A DNA stretch of 64,000 nucleotides from Escarpia spicata (GCA_963995525.1 OZ023212.1:10263229-10327228), one strand, 5' to 3'. Positions 49,433 to 61,689 are shown, numbered from the stretch's first letter. The notes: generated by a model from the sequence alone, not told the origin. A program made the numbers and translations.

Positions 49433-50296
49433 TATTAGCAAAAATAGATAAGCGAGCGAAAAATGAACAACTCAGAACACGTCTAAAACATGAAATTCTA
49501 CGGTCGCTAGCACCCTCACGGCTCATCCTGTCCCGACCATCTTGGTATTATTTGAAAGGATGCACTTTTTGTTATTCTAGCGACATCTAGATTTCCCGGT
49601 AACCGTTCAAAGAACACCGATAAATGGACCTACAATCATGCCATTTTCGGTGTTCTGTACGGTTCCGAACGATGTTGGCGGCGGGTACTCAGTACACTAA
49701 TCTTCCGATTGCGGCGCTGTTTTCCTCATTTGCATAGGTTCAGACATGCGCACTTAGCCATTTCTTGATTTCATGTTATAAGCTCCACCCACTTTTAAAC
49801 CGCGGCGAAACTGATGTGCTTTGATCGCAGCGAAACCGATATATCTCTACGTCGGCGTGACGTCACAATAAAGTACGCCACCCAACGGGTCTAAATTCGT
49901 TGCGTTGGTTGGTTGATATACGTGATTGTGACGTCACGCCTACTTCACGTATGTCATTTTAGCAGCCGTTTGAAAGTGGGTGGAGCTTATACCATGAAAT
50001 CAGATAGTGGTGCCTCAATCGGTAGATTGGTGAAGTGTGTCGACGAAACAACGTGGTTCGCAGGTCTAAGATACCGGAACCGGCCCGGTTGTAGGTCCGT
50101 TTTCAGTTAATTTTAGGAATGATTATCAGGAAATCATTTATATGTTTGAATAGCAGAACGCTTAAACTTTCGAACGACATCAATATTGTTGGGATCCGAC
50201 GAACCGTAATGGTACTAGCAATCATTAAAAAGGCGTTTTTGGAACGTGTTTGACAGTTGTTCATTTTTCGCCAGCTTATCTATTTTTGATATTAGG
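49433..50296. mobile_element. Foldback element with about 400-bp imperfect arms
   Basis: The outer ends are 'caaaaatagataagcgagcg' followed by aaaaatgaacaac at the left and its inverse (gttgttcatttttcgccag, cttatctatttttg) at the right. Matching inverted landmarks continue inward: 'ggacctacaa' with 'ttgtaggtcc', 'ttataagctccacccacttt' with 'aaagtgggtggagcttatac', and 'gcgtgacgtcacaata' with 'attgtgacgtcacgcc', meeting near 49890. The whole 860 bp can therefore fold on itself. No transposase is encoded; a non-autonomous foldback DNA transposon is likely. Confidence 0.75.
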
Positions 50297-50299
50297 CAT

Positions 50300-50735
50300 T
50301 GTACAATATGCGGTACATTCATTGGAGAAATTAAACATACGTACGTTAATATTACAGACGCTGTCAGAAAGAATGACGTGGCAACATTGCCACTGACAAC
50401 AACATCAAGAGAACATTCGAAAGTACTTCAAGACTGCCTCTGACGGGAATGGTGTTAGACGGCATCGGATGGAAAGAAAATGTAGCTGGATGTAGCATAA
50501 TAGTTTATGGACAAAAATAATTAAAGGGAATAAAAACAGCTATTGCTTGAATTCATATTATATTACATCCTGCTATTTATTTCCATGTCGACCAAGCCAA
50601 AAAAATGATTTAGAAATTCCACATGTTATGCTGTGCAGCCGGACATTTTCGAATATGCATATTTTTGGCGCGCTTTTCGGGATGCCGAGATGTGACGTCA
50701 CATACGACGCCACGTGATCGCCTAGCTCATTTCAC
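50300..50735. other. Non-coding stretch
   Basis: No gene or clear repeat recognised between the foldback element and the LINE 3' end. Confidence 0.5.
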
Positions 50736-50739
50736 ACAC

Positions 50740-51545
50740 AGCCACTTTTTAAACAACTTAATTTGTTAAAAACAGAAGATCAATTAAAATTGCAAGAAGT
50801 AAACTTTTACTTTAAATACGCTCACAAAAATCTACCTGTTTACTTATTAAACTGGCAGATTACATCAAATGTTAATATACACCATCATTACACTCGGAAA
50901 TCTAAAAATATACATACTGCTAGAACTAAACATGAATTTGCAAAACAAAGTCTTAAATATAACTTGCCATACATTATAAACGACACTCCTGAAATAGTGA
51001 AAGAAAAGATATATACTCATAGCCTGCGAGGCTTTGCAATTTACACTAACAACTTTCTCCTAAAAAATACAAAGATACATATACACTTTTAAATTGTTAT
51101 TCATGTAACCACAATCAGTACTGTTAATTGTTAATAAATGGAAGAAAAAAAATGTGTAATCAAGTGCATACACAGTTTTGATTATATCAATCGCTATAAA
51201 GAGCATTTACTGCCACATATAATTCACACTAAAAAAAATTTATTTAGATAAACACATAACTTGAAAGGCCATCATATTTTTTATATATTTGTCATAACTG
51301 CGGTGGCTCCTATAATAGCGACAATATGTCTTAATCGGAGCCACTAACCTCCTATTTACCATACAATTAAAAGGTGATTTTCTGTTAATTAATTACTACA
51401 CTGGTATCAAAAATGGTACATACACACATTATTATGTATGCATATATATTTTATATGTGTAAATGTACATACCTGATATGTTTATTTTATGAATATTTGT
51501 TATATTTTGTGGTCAAAATAAACTTCTTGTTCTTGTGTTCTTGTT
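50740..51545 (+). mobile_element. L2-like LINE 3' end with TTCTTG tail
   Basis: The plus-strand frame to 51092 encodes the ORF2 C-terminus: LFKQLNLLKTEDQLKLQEVN, YFKYAHKNLPVYLLNW, TKHEFAKQSLKYNLPYIIND and THSLRGFAIYTNNF. A 3' UTR follows with an inverted pair around 'ggtggctcctataat' and 'atcggagccacta', an AATAAA near 51518 and a short tail of ttcttg repeats. The coding part is intact to its stop but represents only the last about 115 codons, so the copy is 5' truncated. Confidence 0.75.
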
Positions 51546-51647
51546 CATTAAATTAAAATTTTCCGCGGGAATCGCTACACAGACGGGTTTAAAATCGAAT
51601 TTATGCTACAAATGTATTTTTGTGTATTTGTTTAATGTTCTCAAATG

Positions 51648-52252
51648 TCAAATTATACACAATCACTTATGTGCACTAGTCTTATAACTTGAATATTTCA
51701 ATAGTAATCATCGTGCATTGTCACTCTAGTGATCAAATTAGCATTACTCGATACACATTCATCAATTTATTGGGATTAACTGGGATTTTAACAATGTTAA
51801 ACTTTGTGCACACATAGAAAACGGATTTTAGGTAATGCCTTGTTTTTATTTCCTTTAAGCAACGTTTTCATAAAATATTTGAATCGGCATGTGCCGTATG
51901 AATCAATGGATACTCATTGCAACTTTGCATATGATTTTCTAGTATTACATTATTTGTTTGTTATGGGCATTGAAGTTGTTTACGTATTTAATTTTAGTTT
52001 ATATAATTGGATGGGATACTCGACACATATTCTCTTTTTGAAGCAGTTTTACATTTGTTATGCGCCTAATTGATATATTACTATACTATTTTATTGTTTT
52101 GATATACTTCCAAATCCCAGTTAATCCCAATAAATTGATGAATGTGTATCGAGTAATGCTAATTTGATCACTAGAGTGACAATGCACGATGATTACTATT
52201 GAAATATTCAAGTTATAAGACTAGTGCACATAAGTGATTGTGTATAATTTGA
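51648..52252. mobile_element. 605-bp element with perfect 141-bp inverted repeats
   Basis: Arms 51648-51788 and 52112-52252 are exact reverse complements over all 141 bases, starting tcaaattatacacaatcac and ending gattaactgggattt at the loop side. The 323-bp loop has an 89-codon open frame (51804-52073) rich in Phe, Tyr and His without a known domain. Exact identity of the arms points to recent insertion or to gene conversion. No obvious target duplication is visible, so the superfamily is unassigned. Confidence 0.9.
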
Positions 52253-52299
52253 TGTTATAACTTGAAAACGCACACATATACACACATATAGCAAAGTTA

Positions 52300-53060
52300 G
52301 ACATAGTCGGCCTATGAGCGGCTAGCCATCGGTACAGTATCGACGTCCGACTGTGAGCCGCCCTCGGCCCGAAGGCGAGCCGCCGGACAAAACTCCCACG
52401 GCCCTTAGGCGGATGCGCCAGCGGGCCGATAAGTTTTCCGCTCTCGGTCCGCTCTCGGTCCGCTCTCGGCCCGCTGTAGTTGTGCTATCTGGGTAGCTAT
52501 AGACGCTTTGCTTCTCGAACAGCAATCTTTCAGGGGTTTCTGTACGACCCCTCGGAAGAAAAGTAAAGCTTTTTTTCGGAAATCCTCGTTCGCTGTACCG
52601 CTTCTCGGGTTCCAAAAGGATGTTAAACAGATGTTAATTGATTGTTCGCAACGTTGCGCGTGTTTTCTGCGATTGTTCCGAACAACGTAAGCTGACCTCT
52701 AGTCAGCTGGAAACGTTTTACGTAACTTGCGTTGCGAAACACTTGTCAAAGTGATGTCAAACGTCAGGCACGAATACATCGGGAAAACGTCATTTTTGCT
52801 AGTAATACTAAAGCAATATGAAATACTTTTATATCGCCACGTTCCTTAGAAGTCTGAGCTCAGTGGCGCACCACAACTAAGCGGTTCGGCAGTCTTTAGA
52901 TAGTTGTACAATGCGAAGGTCGCTAACAGATATTAAAACATAGATCTTCAGGTTGCGGCAAAATTACAAAATTTTTCTTATTGACATAATTCTAACAGGG
53001 AACGAGTAACCGAGAAAGTTCAACATTTATGCAAAACACACTTCCATTGTAATTTTAAAA
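52300..53060. other. Non-coding stretch with GC-rich patch
   Basis: At about 52320-52490 a GC-rich patch contains three tandem words of the type 'ccgctctcggtc'. The rest shows no recognisable gene. Confidence 0.5.
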
Positions 53061-53063
53061 GTT

Positions 53064-56000
53064 GTGCGCTCTTCCCCAAATAAGGGTGGCCTTTTGTCCT
53101 GCATTGAATGTCACACAGCTGCCGGGACACCACCGACCAACCGAGTGAATGTGCTGCCGCACTTCGCATGCTGTATGTGCGGAAGTACCTTCACCAGGCG
53201 CTATGATTTAAAAGTACACAACAAGAAGGGCTATTGCGGCCGGAAGGTCGAAAAGCAGCAGCGGCAAGAAGAACACGTCGAAGAAATAATGGTAACTTGA
53301 TTGTATTCTATAAATGTTTTCAGATGCTGCTACAAATCCCGTTTCTTTATGTTTTGTATCCCACGATTAAAAGTCAACTTGTCTTTATTTTCAAGTGTTG
53401 CTACAAAGCCCATTATCTCTCTATGTTTTGTATACCATGATTAAAAGTCAACTTGTGTATTTATTTCAGCGCCAAGAAAAGGAGCGCGTTGCCGTTGCAG
53501 CTGGCAGTGTTGCAACTACCTCTGTGCCACGAAAACGCCGACGTGCTTCAGCTTCACCGGCTTCGTCAGCGACATCTTCACCATCACCGAAAAGACCGTC
53601 ACCTGCAACCTCTTCGGCATCACCTGCAGCTTCTCCGCTAGTCTTTCAACAAGATTCACTTGTACCACCGGAGGTGGTAGATTTTGTACCTGATAATTTG
53701 TTTAATTTGTATAGGAGTCAGTGGTCGACATTTCGCACACATTATCGTAGGGGGCCCGTCCAGAGAACCTACAACATCCGATTAACCGATACTGACATAA
53801 CCTCATTACAACCAACATTGTGGAACATTTTTGATGACCAAACTACCGCCTTCAAAATTAATTTAAGCTTCGGATTTATTTTATATAACCAGAAAACGAA
53901 AGAACATCGTTATTTTCATTCTTCAAAAAATGTTTCCGGTAGGTTTCTGGACAGGCCCCCTTTAATTAGTAATACCGATGAATTTCAGTTGTTTTAAAAT
54001 TCGTTTGAAGAAAAAGATATTTTGAGTTGGGCAATTAGACAGAGGCCCGATTCTCAGTGGATATGTGAAATGGTAACAAATGTTACATTTTACATAAACA
54101 TCATACCTGATCACCCTATAGGTACTTGTGAGCACATAGTCCTTCCCGACTATGTCCTCACAAATAAAGGTTTAAATTTGTTGTCCTGTGACTGGTCCCT
54201 ACAGGGCTGTCCTCCTTATAAAGATCATCTTTGTTTTTTCCGTGCTCTCGCACTAATTCGGGGAGCTGATATTCGTAATCTCGAGCCTCATGTTGCCGCT
54301 CTGTATAACATGTATTGTGAGTCCCTAAACGATGCCCCGTCTATGAAGTGTTTCCCTGGTTTTAAGTTAAGTGACCTTTATGACATTGAAAAGCTTTTTC
54401 ACATCAATATATTTGTTTATGAACTACTCGATCATCACGACGACGACGACGAGAACTTGGTAGCGTGTCATTTACTGAGACGTTCAACTTGTAAATTCCC
54501 CGATACTTTAAATTTGAATCTTTTCGAAACACATTTTTTTTATATCTACGATATTAAAACATACACACGATCTTTCAAATGTATCAAATGTGACAAACTT
54601 TGGCATACAGAATGGTCCTTAAAAAGACACCAACAAGGTTGCGAAGTCGAGGTCAAGAGAATTTTCCCTGGTGGTATATTTCATGTTCAGGAAAAAAAAT
54701 TCACAAACTTTATGAGTTGGGTATTGACGTCGAAGACAAAAACCGGTATTATCCGTTTCGGGCCACCTTTGATTTTGAATCTTATTTTGATACGGCCAAC
54801 TTACCAGTAAATACTCCAAAGGTCGAGTGGTTGGCTCGACACGAAATACTTAGCGTTAGTGTGTCATCCAATGTTCCCGGGTACAAGGAACCACGCTGTT
54901 TTATTAGCGAGGGTGAGCTGAGCCAGCTAGTCGATCGATTTCTAAATTACCTTTACGAAATTAGCGACACCGCTTCCGAAATTCTTAAAACACGTTATCA
55001 GTTTGTTTTTGATAAATTAAACCAAAAACTAAAAGATATTCAATCACCAGAGGGTAGAACGCTCGAACCCGACTTAGACGAAATTCTAGATGACGGTTCA
55101 CCTTTACCTATTATCCCAAAAGATGAAATTTCTAAATTAATTAGTATGCTTCACGGATTTCTTGAAGAACTACCCGTCATTGGCTTTAATTCCGGAAAAT
55201 ACGATTTTAACGTCATTAAAAAATGTATCACACCACACTTCCTGACAACCGACGTAGATGACGAGACGGATGAGAACGAATGTAATAAGAAATCTAAAAA
55301 TGTCATGTTCACAGTAATGCGTCATACTAATCTGATGTGTTTAAAAACAGCGACTTTGACATTTTTGGACATCATAAATTATTTGGCCCCCGTTTTAGTT
55401 ACGATTTTTTTTTATCAAACTTAGATGTGTACAAACTAAAGGATACATTCCCTACGAGTGGGTGACTTCGTTAAGTAGACTCGACTGTGAATCTCTCCCT
55501 CCAAAGGAAGCTTTTCACAGCGATTTGAAAAACGAAGACATTTCTGACGAAAATTACTCGTTCTGCGAACAAATTTGCGCGATCACGATATGAAAACTTT
55601 TCGTGATTTTCTTATTTGGTACAACTATAGAGATGTCGTTCCTTTCCTTGAAGCTATAAAAATCAGTTCTCTTTTTACCAATTGCGCCACATTGATATGT
55701 TTAAAGATGGTATTAGCGTTCCCGGTCTAACCATGAAATTTAGGTTTGATACATTACCACGTGGTATTTATTTCAGTCTGTTTAATCAAAAAGATTCGGA
55801 TTTACACGATATGTAAAAAAAAACCATCGTAGGGGGCCCATCCATAATATATCACCGCCATCACGAAGTCGACGTTACACGACTTCGTGAATCGGAAAGG
55901 GGCGACTCAGCCCTCCCCTGTCGTTCCATTGTCGACTACGATGCGAATGGATTATACCTTTGGGCTCTTTCACAAGATATGCAAACCGGATGTTATACGC

Positions 56001-57532
56001 GTCGTAGCCGAGAAAATAATTTTAGACCGAAAACATCACGTGTTTACGGAAAAATGGCTCTTGAATGGTTAGAGTGGGTAGCTCACGAAAAGAATACAAC
56101 GATAAGGCATCAATTTAACGGAGAAGAGAAACGCATTGGAGATCGTAAACTTCCCGTTGACGGATGGCGTGCCCAGACTCGCACCATTTATCAATTTCAC
56201 GGTTGCTATTTTCACGGTTGTCCCTGTAACGTGGAGCACACCAACTCTATCAACGGGAAGTCTATGGTCGATCTCCTATCGGAAACTAAAAAGAACACTT
56301 CGTATTTGCGTAAATATACCGAGGTCGTCGAAATGTGGGAATGTCAATGGAAAGAAATTCGGAACAATTCCGAAATAAGAAAGTTTCTAAATTCAAAATT
56401 TCCTAACCATAACCTGAAGTGGGAAATGACCCAAGATAAAGTTTTGCAAAATGTAGTTGAAGGTCGCCTATTTGGCATGGTAGAGTGCGACATTTTTGTT
56501 CCGGATCATCTTAAAGATTATTTTGGTGAAATGCAACCCATTTTCAAAAACATTGACATTACCCGTGACGACATCGGTCCGTATATGCGAGCTTACGCTG
56601 AAGAGCACAATATATTATCTACTCCTCGGCGTACACTGGTGGCTTCGTATTTTGGTAAACAAATACCTTTGTTAAAATTGTATTTTAAACACGGACTGGT
56701 CGTATCTCACGTTTATCAAGTTTTAGAATACGAACCCAGTCCGTGTTTCAAACATTTCGCCAATGCTGTCTCGAATGCACGCTGCGAAGGTGACGTGCAC
56801 CCGGACAACGCTATTATCGGTGATACGATGAAACTTCTTGGGAACAGTGCTTATGAAAAATGTATCACTAATAAGGATCGCCACAGAGATATTATCTTTT
56901 GTAATAGTAAAACGGCGAGCCAAGGAATTAACAGTCATCGTTTTCGCCAGCTAGACCCAATTACGGAATCCGTGTACCAATTGACAATGAACAAGAAATC
57001 CATTAAATACGATCTCCCTCTTCAAATTGGTTTCATGGTTTACTAGTATGCAAAGTTGAGAATGCTGGAATTTTATTACGATTTTATAGATGATTACGTA
57101 GAGCGCCCTCTCTTCCAATATTGCGAGATGGATACGGATTCCGCATATTTAAGTCTAGCTTTTTCTTATTTAGACGATTGTGTAAGCACCAGTAAAAATA
57201 TTAAATACTTTACAAACTTGTCCCGGTGGTTTCCGGCCGTTTGTTGAGACGCGCACGCGTCCGATTATGTCACTTGTCGGATGGAAGGGAAAGAATGGGT
57301 CCCTTCGGAATCGTGTTGCATTGCGCGTGCGCGTCACGACAAAAGGACACCCGGCCTATTCAAGGTCGAATACGAAGGTAGAGGTTTTATCGGCTTGTGC
57401 AGCAAAACATATTATTGTTTTGGTGATACGGATAAATTCAGCACGAAAGGTCTAAATAAGAGACACAACGAAATTGACAAAGACACGTTTTTGAAAGAAC
57501 TGAAAACCAAAGAGAGTGGTGTTGGAAAAAAT
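53064..57532 (+). pseudogene. Family B DNA polymerase, protein-primed type (Polinton/Maverick-like), degraded
   Basis: Order: a C2H2 finger (CCMCGSTFTRRYDLKVH-x4-C) near 53165, intron 53292-53469, an N-terminal domain, DHLCFFRALAL near 54223 with ETHFFYIYD near 54526 (possible OTU-like protease), a second finger (CIKCDKLWHTEWSLKRH) near 54580, Exo I TFDFESYF near 54768, Exo II GFNSGKYDFNVI near 55182, motif A DYDANGLYLWAL near 55934, motif B KLLGNSAYEK near 56830 and motif C EMDTDSAYL near 57125. The enzyme would copy DNA with 3'-5' proofreading. It is broken: stops at 53995, 57044 and 57245, a frameshift at the A8 run near 54692, another near 55390 and several at 55430-55930. Motif B has Glu where Gly is usual. 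The C-terminus is missing. No integrase, ATPase or capsid gene lies nearby. An adintovirus-like origin is an alternative. Confidence 0.85.
53292..53469 (+). other. Phase-0 intron in the polymerase gene
   Basis: The frame ending VEEIM is followed by GTAACT at 53292. The next coding block (RQEKERVAVAAGS) starts after tatttatttcag at 53469, in phase 0. The intron contains two diverged direct copies of about 75 bp (each with 'gctacaaa', 'atgttttgtat' and 'gattaaaagtcaacttgt'), so the acceptor-like region has been duplicated. Confidence 0.65.
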
Positions 57533-58500
57533 CTTGAAGACCTTGACTTCAAATACCGATTTCCGGCGGCAATCGCAGATAAGAATATGAAACGTGTCAT
57601 TGATGTGTCCATTCTGTTCGGATTCAAGACCAGTGATCCCGGAAACAGATTCGACGAGGTTGACTTCGACTGGGGAAAGAATGAAAGACAAAACTGGCTA
57701 CGGACGTTTCGCAGCGCCGTTAAAACTACAACGTTTTCTAACATGTCCGATTCATCGCGCTGCATCGTGCCCAGTGAGGACATAAATAAATTCGACAGTC
57801 GTAAATTCTGTTCTGAGTTAACTGGTTTTCAACTGTACGAAAGGGAAGGCGGCACCGCTGTCGGATACAAACTCACCGTATCGACGAAGATGACGTAATC
57901 GATGTCGTACAAGAAAATGCATAAGAACTACGGGGTTCTGTCAAGCTTCATGGACGGGAAACGGAAGTCGGCCCCACCTCTCCGCTGGCGAATACATTTT
58001 CAAATTCTACGACCTGCAACATTCCGTTCCTACTGGCATGTTCTTTTCGATCGGGGTATCCTTCATTGTGCTATAATCTATGCCATGGTCACCATCATGT
58101 TTACGAACGCTTGTTCCATGGCTACCATTGTCCTGATGGACTGGAAGCTGAACATAATTGAACTACTTGCCATTACGCTCACGGTTGGCATATCGATTGA
58201 CTTCACTATCCACTACGGCGTCGCTTAACAGCTGTCGAAAGATACGACGTCCACCGGACGCACCCGTGAGTCCTTCGGCTCTCACGGGTCGGCCATTGCC
58301 GCCGCCGCCGCCGCTTGGACCATGTTCTCCACCGGCATCGGGGTGCTCAACTGCTCCGTCGAACCATACCGCAGGATCGGCGTCTTCCTCGTGCTTGTTA
58401 TGGTCTTCATTTGGTTATAGTTACACTCCACCCTCTTCTTCCAGTTTCTCTGCCATATCGGTCCAGTTTCTGCTAGATATCCAACCCGGGAGTTCTAATG
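57533..58500 (+). pseudogene. Second Dispatched-like copy, partial and broken
   Basis: Homologous by eye to the second half of exon 4: LEDLDFKYRFPAAIA matches LEKWDLDFKHRFPVEIA, FGFKTSDPGNRF matches FGFKAADPGNRL, and SMSYKKM matches SMSYEKM. After frame changes come FKFYDLQHSVPTG, IVLMDWKLNIIE and VGISIDFTIHYGVA (TM10, Asp kept), then LNCSVEPYRRIGVFLVLVMV. Breaks: TAA at 57896, a frameshift near 57970, stops near 58072 and 58226, and an internal deletion after 'SEDINKF' relative to the intact gene. The N-terminal half is absent; instead the polymerase frame runs straight into it. Divergence from the intact gene is considerable, so this is an old paralogue. Confidence 0.85.
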
Positions 58501-58559
58501 ACGTGGAGAAAGAGTCGCAAAACCGTGCTGTTGGATAACATAAATAAAACACACTGAAC

Positions 58560-59085
58560 CTCGGAATCAAATAAAATAAGCGCACGCATATATTAAATGA
58601 TGTGACGTCCATTAGTACACAAGTAATATGGTGCCCTCATTCGGTAACGTTCAAATTACGCCTTTTATCGCAGACCGTTCCTCAGTTTCTCGCGGGAACT
58701 GAAAATCGATTATACGAGAACGAATAGTCACGTGATGTGAACGTTTGTTTACGCGAGATCGTGACGCTGCAACGGGAACTCATGGCCACGGTCCTCACGC
58801 GTTTTCGGCCAGGTTTCCGCTTCAGCCGCCACCCATATCACGTCCACTTCGTAAATCGTTCAAGTAAGTTAAAGGTAGTTCGGTAGTATTTGCTTGATCA
58901 CTCTCTTTATTATTTTCCATCTTCCTTGTTGTACATTGTGATTTCAGTATATAAACTCCCATGGCCGTAGCGTCCATATCCTGTTGAACATGCTTGGGTT
59001 AGCCCCGGACAAACTCAACTAGGTGCCCACACGTGCTTTAAGATCAGCGAGCGATACTACACTTCTTAAAGAGACATATAAACGA
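58560..59085. other. Non-coding stretch
   Basis: No gene recognised between the Dispatched-like pseudogene and the next LINE end. Confidence 0.5.
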
Positions 59086-59089
59086 TCGG

Positions 59090-59250
59090 ACAGAGTAACT
59101 TTGCAGTGACAGACCCACGGATGTGGAATAGCTTGCCTAAATACATGCGATCGGCGGAAACATTAACAGCATTCCGGAAAAAATATAAACACACCTATTT
59201 CTCCTGCACTACCAGCTTTGATGCAAACATTGGCTGCCACATCTAAATGA
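59090..59250 (+). mobile_element. LINE ORF2 C-terminal fragment
   Basis: The plus-strand frame reads FAVTDPRMWNSLPKYMRSAE then TLTAFRKKYKHTYF and stops at about 59247. This is the 'F---P--WN-LP--IR-----FK-LK-HLF' end of L2/CR1-group ORF2. Only about 50 codons remain. Confidence 0.65.
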
Positions 59251-61685
59251 CACTACCAGATAGTTCGTATTTTATAGTATTGATTTTTAACTGAAAAAAG
59301 TGAAACTGTATTTTTTGTTTTTATTTTGTTATTAAAAGAGGTATGCCGTCGTATGTGCCGCGCCATTCCAAATACGTAACGACAATATAATACCATTTTA
59401 AAGTATAGGACACTATGGGCATCATATGAAAGCTCTTAGTAAGTATCGTTATAACTCTACATTGCTATGCTGCTATATAGTGATGCAACGGAACAAGTTG
59501 TAATACGAAACCAAATCTAAAACACCTTAGCCAATGTGAGGCGTGTCTCAATCCACCCCTGAAATGTCATTGCCTGTTACAGATAGGACTAAACAAAGGT
59601 TATACACGGACATCATAAATAACTGCACATGGTATAGTCTATTTTCATTAGCTGAGACATCGTTGAAGGGAATATAGGTTCCCTGCAACGATTTTCACCG
59701 ATTACCGCCATTTAGCTAGTTATCTTGTTGTGTAATTTAACCGACTCATGTATATTTTGAAGTATTCTGTCACCACTAAAAGTGCAGTTTGGGGGAAGAA
59801 TATAAGTAATTCGCCTACAAATGCCATTGGGGACATCATTCAATAACTGAAAACTGAGAGGATCTTGTCATTGTATGGAAAACGTTGTCCTTGTTACCGT
59901 GAAATGCCATGTTAGGAAACTTGTCCCAATATTGTGTCCTTTTATAACCTCGTACATTTGCTCTTCTTACAAAAAAACGTAGTCCATTGTGCCTTGCAAT
60001 TTTGTGAATAAAACTTGTTTATTCATGAAATGACATTAATTAAAGTTTCGAGCATTCTTCCAGAAATGTGCCGTTTTAATGAACATATTGCTTATTGATC
60101 AAAAATGAACATAGCCTCCAGTATTTTATCCTTTTTACAACTGGAGAAAGTTGTCATTTTATGGCATTCTTCATTCTTTTTAATTTGGAATGTGTCCTTT
60201 TGGAGACACCTGTCCTCTTATATAGCACTTTACTTTTACGTGTTACTCGTACATTACGTTTAAGTTCAGAACCGTTGAGGAACGAACTTATTTACCCCAC
60301 AAAGGTGCTTTGACATATATGGGGTATTTTGAAAAGATATACGTATTTCGTCCCACTCTAGGGTTCGTTGATTAATCCCTGAAAGTTAGATGCTCGAGTT
60401 TCTAGCCAATTAAGAGGCAAACGCTAAGATACATAGGTTGATCATAGTTAAACGTTGCACTTATGATAAGGCAGGATGATGGAAGGATTGGGGGTAGTTG
60501 ACCTGGGTGGGGACTATTGGAAGGGCTAGAGGCACTGTCACCACACATTGTATGTAAAAACGCCCTGGGTTTAGTAAAACAAAGCGACATTTTGACTTCC
60601 ACATACATCAAAGATCATTATGACAGCAAGAAACCCGGGAAGTCTGCTGCCGACCACATTTGGAGTCAGCTACGACAGTAATGTAGCGTGCGAGTTGTTT
60701 AATTGGTTTATCCAGTATTTTTCTGTTGTTGGCCCTCGTTGCAGCTTCGTGCACCTAATGTAGCCTTTCTTTAAAACAAAATTGCAGACCCATTTGGCAT
60801 TTTCTTCTAGGTCCGATGATTATATTACCTAAGAGTGCTCAAGTGTACTGCACAACTAACCAAATGAAAAGCAACAGCGGCGATATAAACCACGTTCCTT
60901 CCAAAACGTTTAACTTGCTAAAGCAAAACTACTTTACTAGGATGTGACTAACATATAATGAATAGCAACATTAGAAAATCCAATAGCAAAATGTTTATTT
61001 ATTTGTCAGTTCTCATTGCTAAATTGCCTTTATACGATAATGTTACACTTCTGTAAAGAATAGGCATTTACTTTGGCGGAGTGATCCATTATTTCATAAA
61101 TTTGCCATGTAAACATATAATTCTGATGCCACCGAATGATACTGACATGACACTCCGCCTACGACAAGCAGAGCCTGTATTCACACACAGTTAGACCGGT
61201 TTACCTAAGAGGCTTTACTTCATGTGTACGACAAGTAACCTATCCATCACGTGACCTGTTGCCTAGCAAACAAAAAGGTTCATGAAGCCATCAATAAAAT
61301 GGATGCCGAACACGCGGAGCGTTCGGACATTTCGTTGTATTCTTTGTTGAAATTGTGGTTCTAAACGTTTTTCTTTATGACAAAAAGTAACGTTTTAAAA
61401 TCCACACCTGTGTACAGGAGTGTTTGATCCCATGCGGCTCTAGTAATGTAATTCACATATATATTACTATTATCAACATTGTTGGCTAAGGCAAAACCTG
61501 ACGTGGGTCACGACCATAATTTTTATTGTGATATCGTAGTCCAAGTTTACGATGTATCTAAATTTGGGTTCCGTGCAATTTGCTTGCCAAAAGCAATATT
61601 TTTGCATGAATGTCATCTACAATGTTTCAGTCAACAGAACATCTTAGGTGGCAATTTTATTTTTTGTTTGTAAAGAAATGGCAGC
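59250..61685. other. Non-coding stretch
   Basis: AT-rich DNA; no gene or clear repeat recognised. The open frames here are short and without motifs. Confidence 0.5.
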
Positions 61686-61689
61686 CATT

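Noticed and set aside
51804..52073. 89-codon frame in the loop of the 141-bp inverted-repeat element as a transposase
   Set aside because: Too short and without catalytic or DNA-binding motifs; hydrophobic AT-rich translation.
52300..53060. Other Polinton genes (integrase, ATPase, capsid) beside the polymerase
   Set aside because: None of their motifs was seen on either strand in the flanks; only the polymerase is present.
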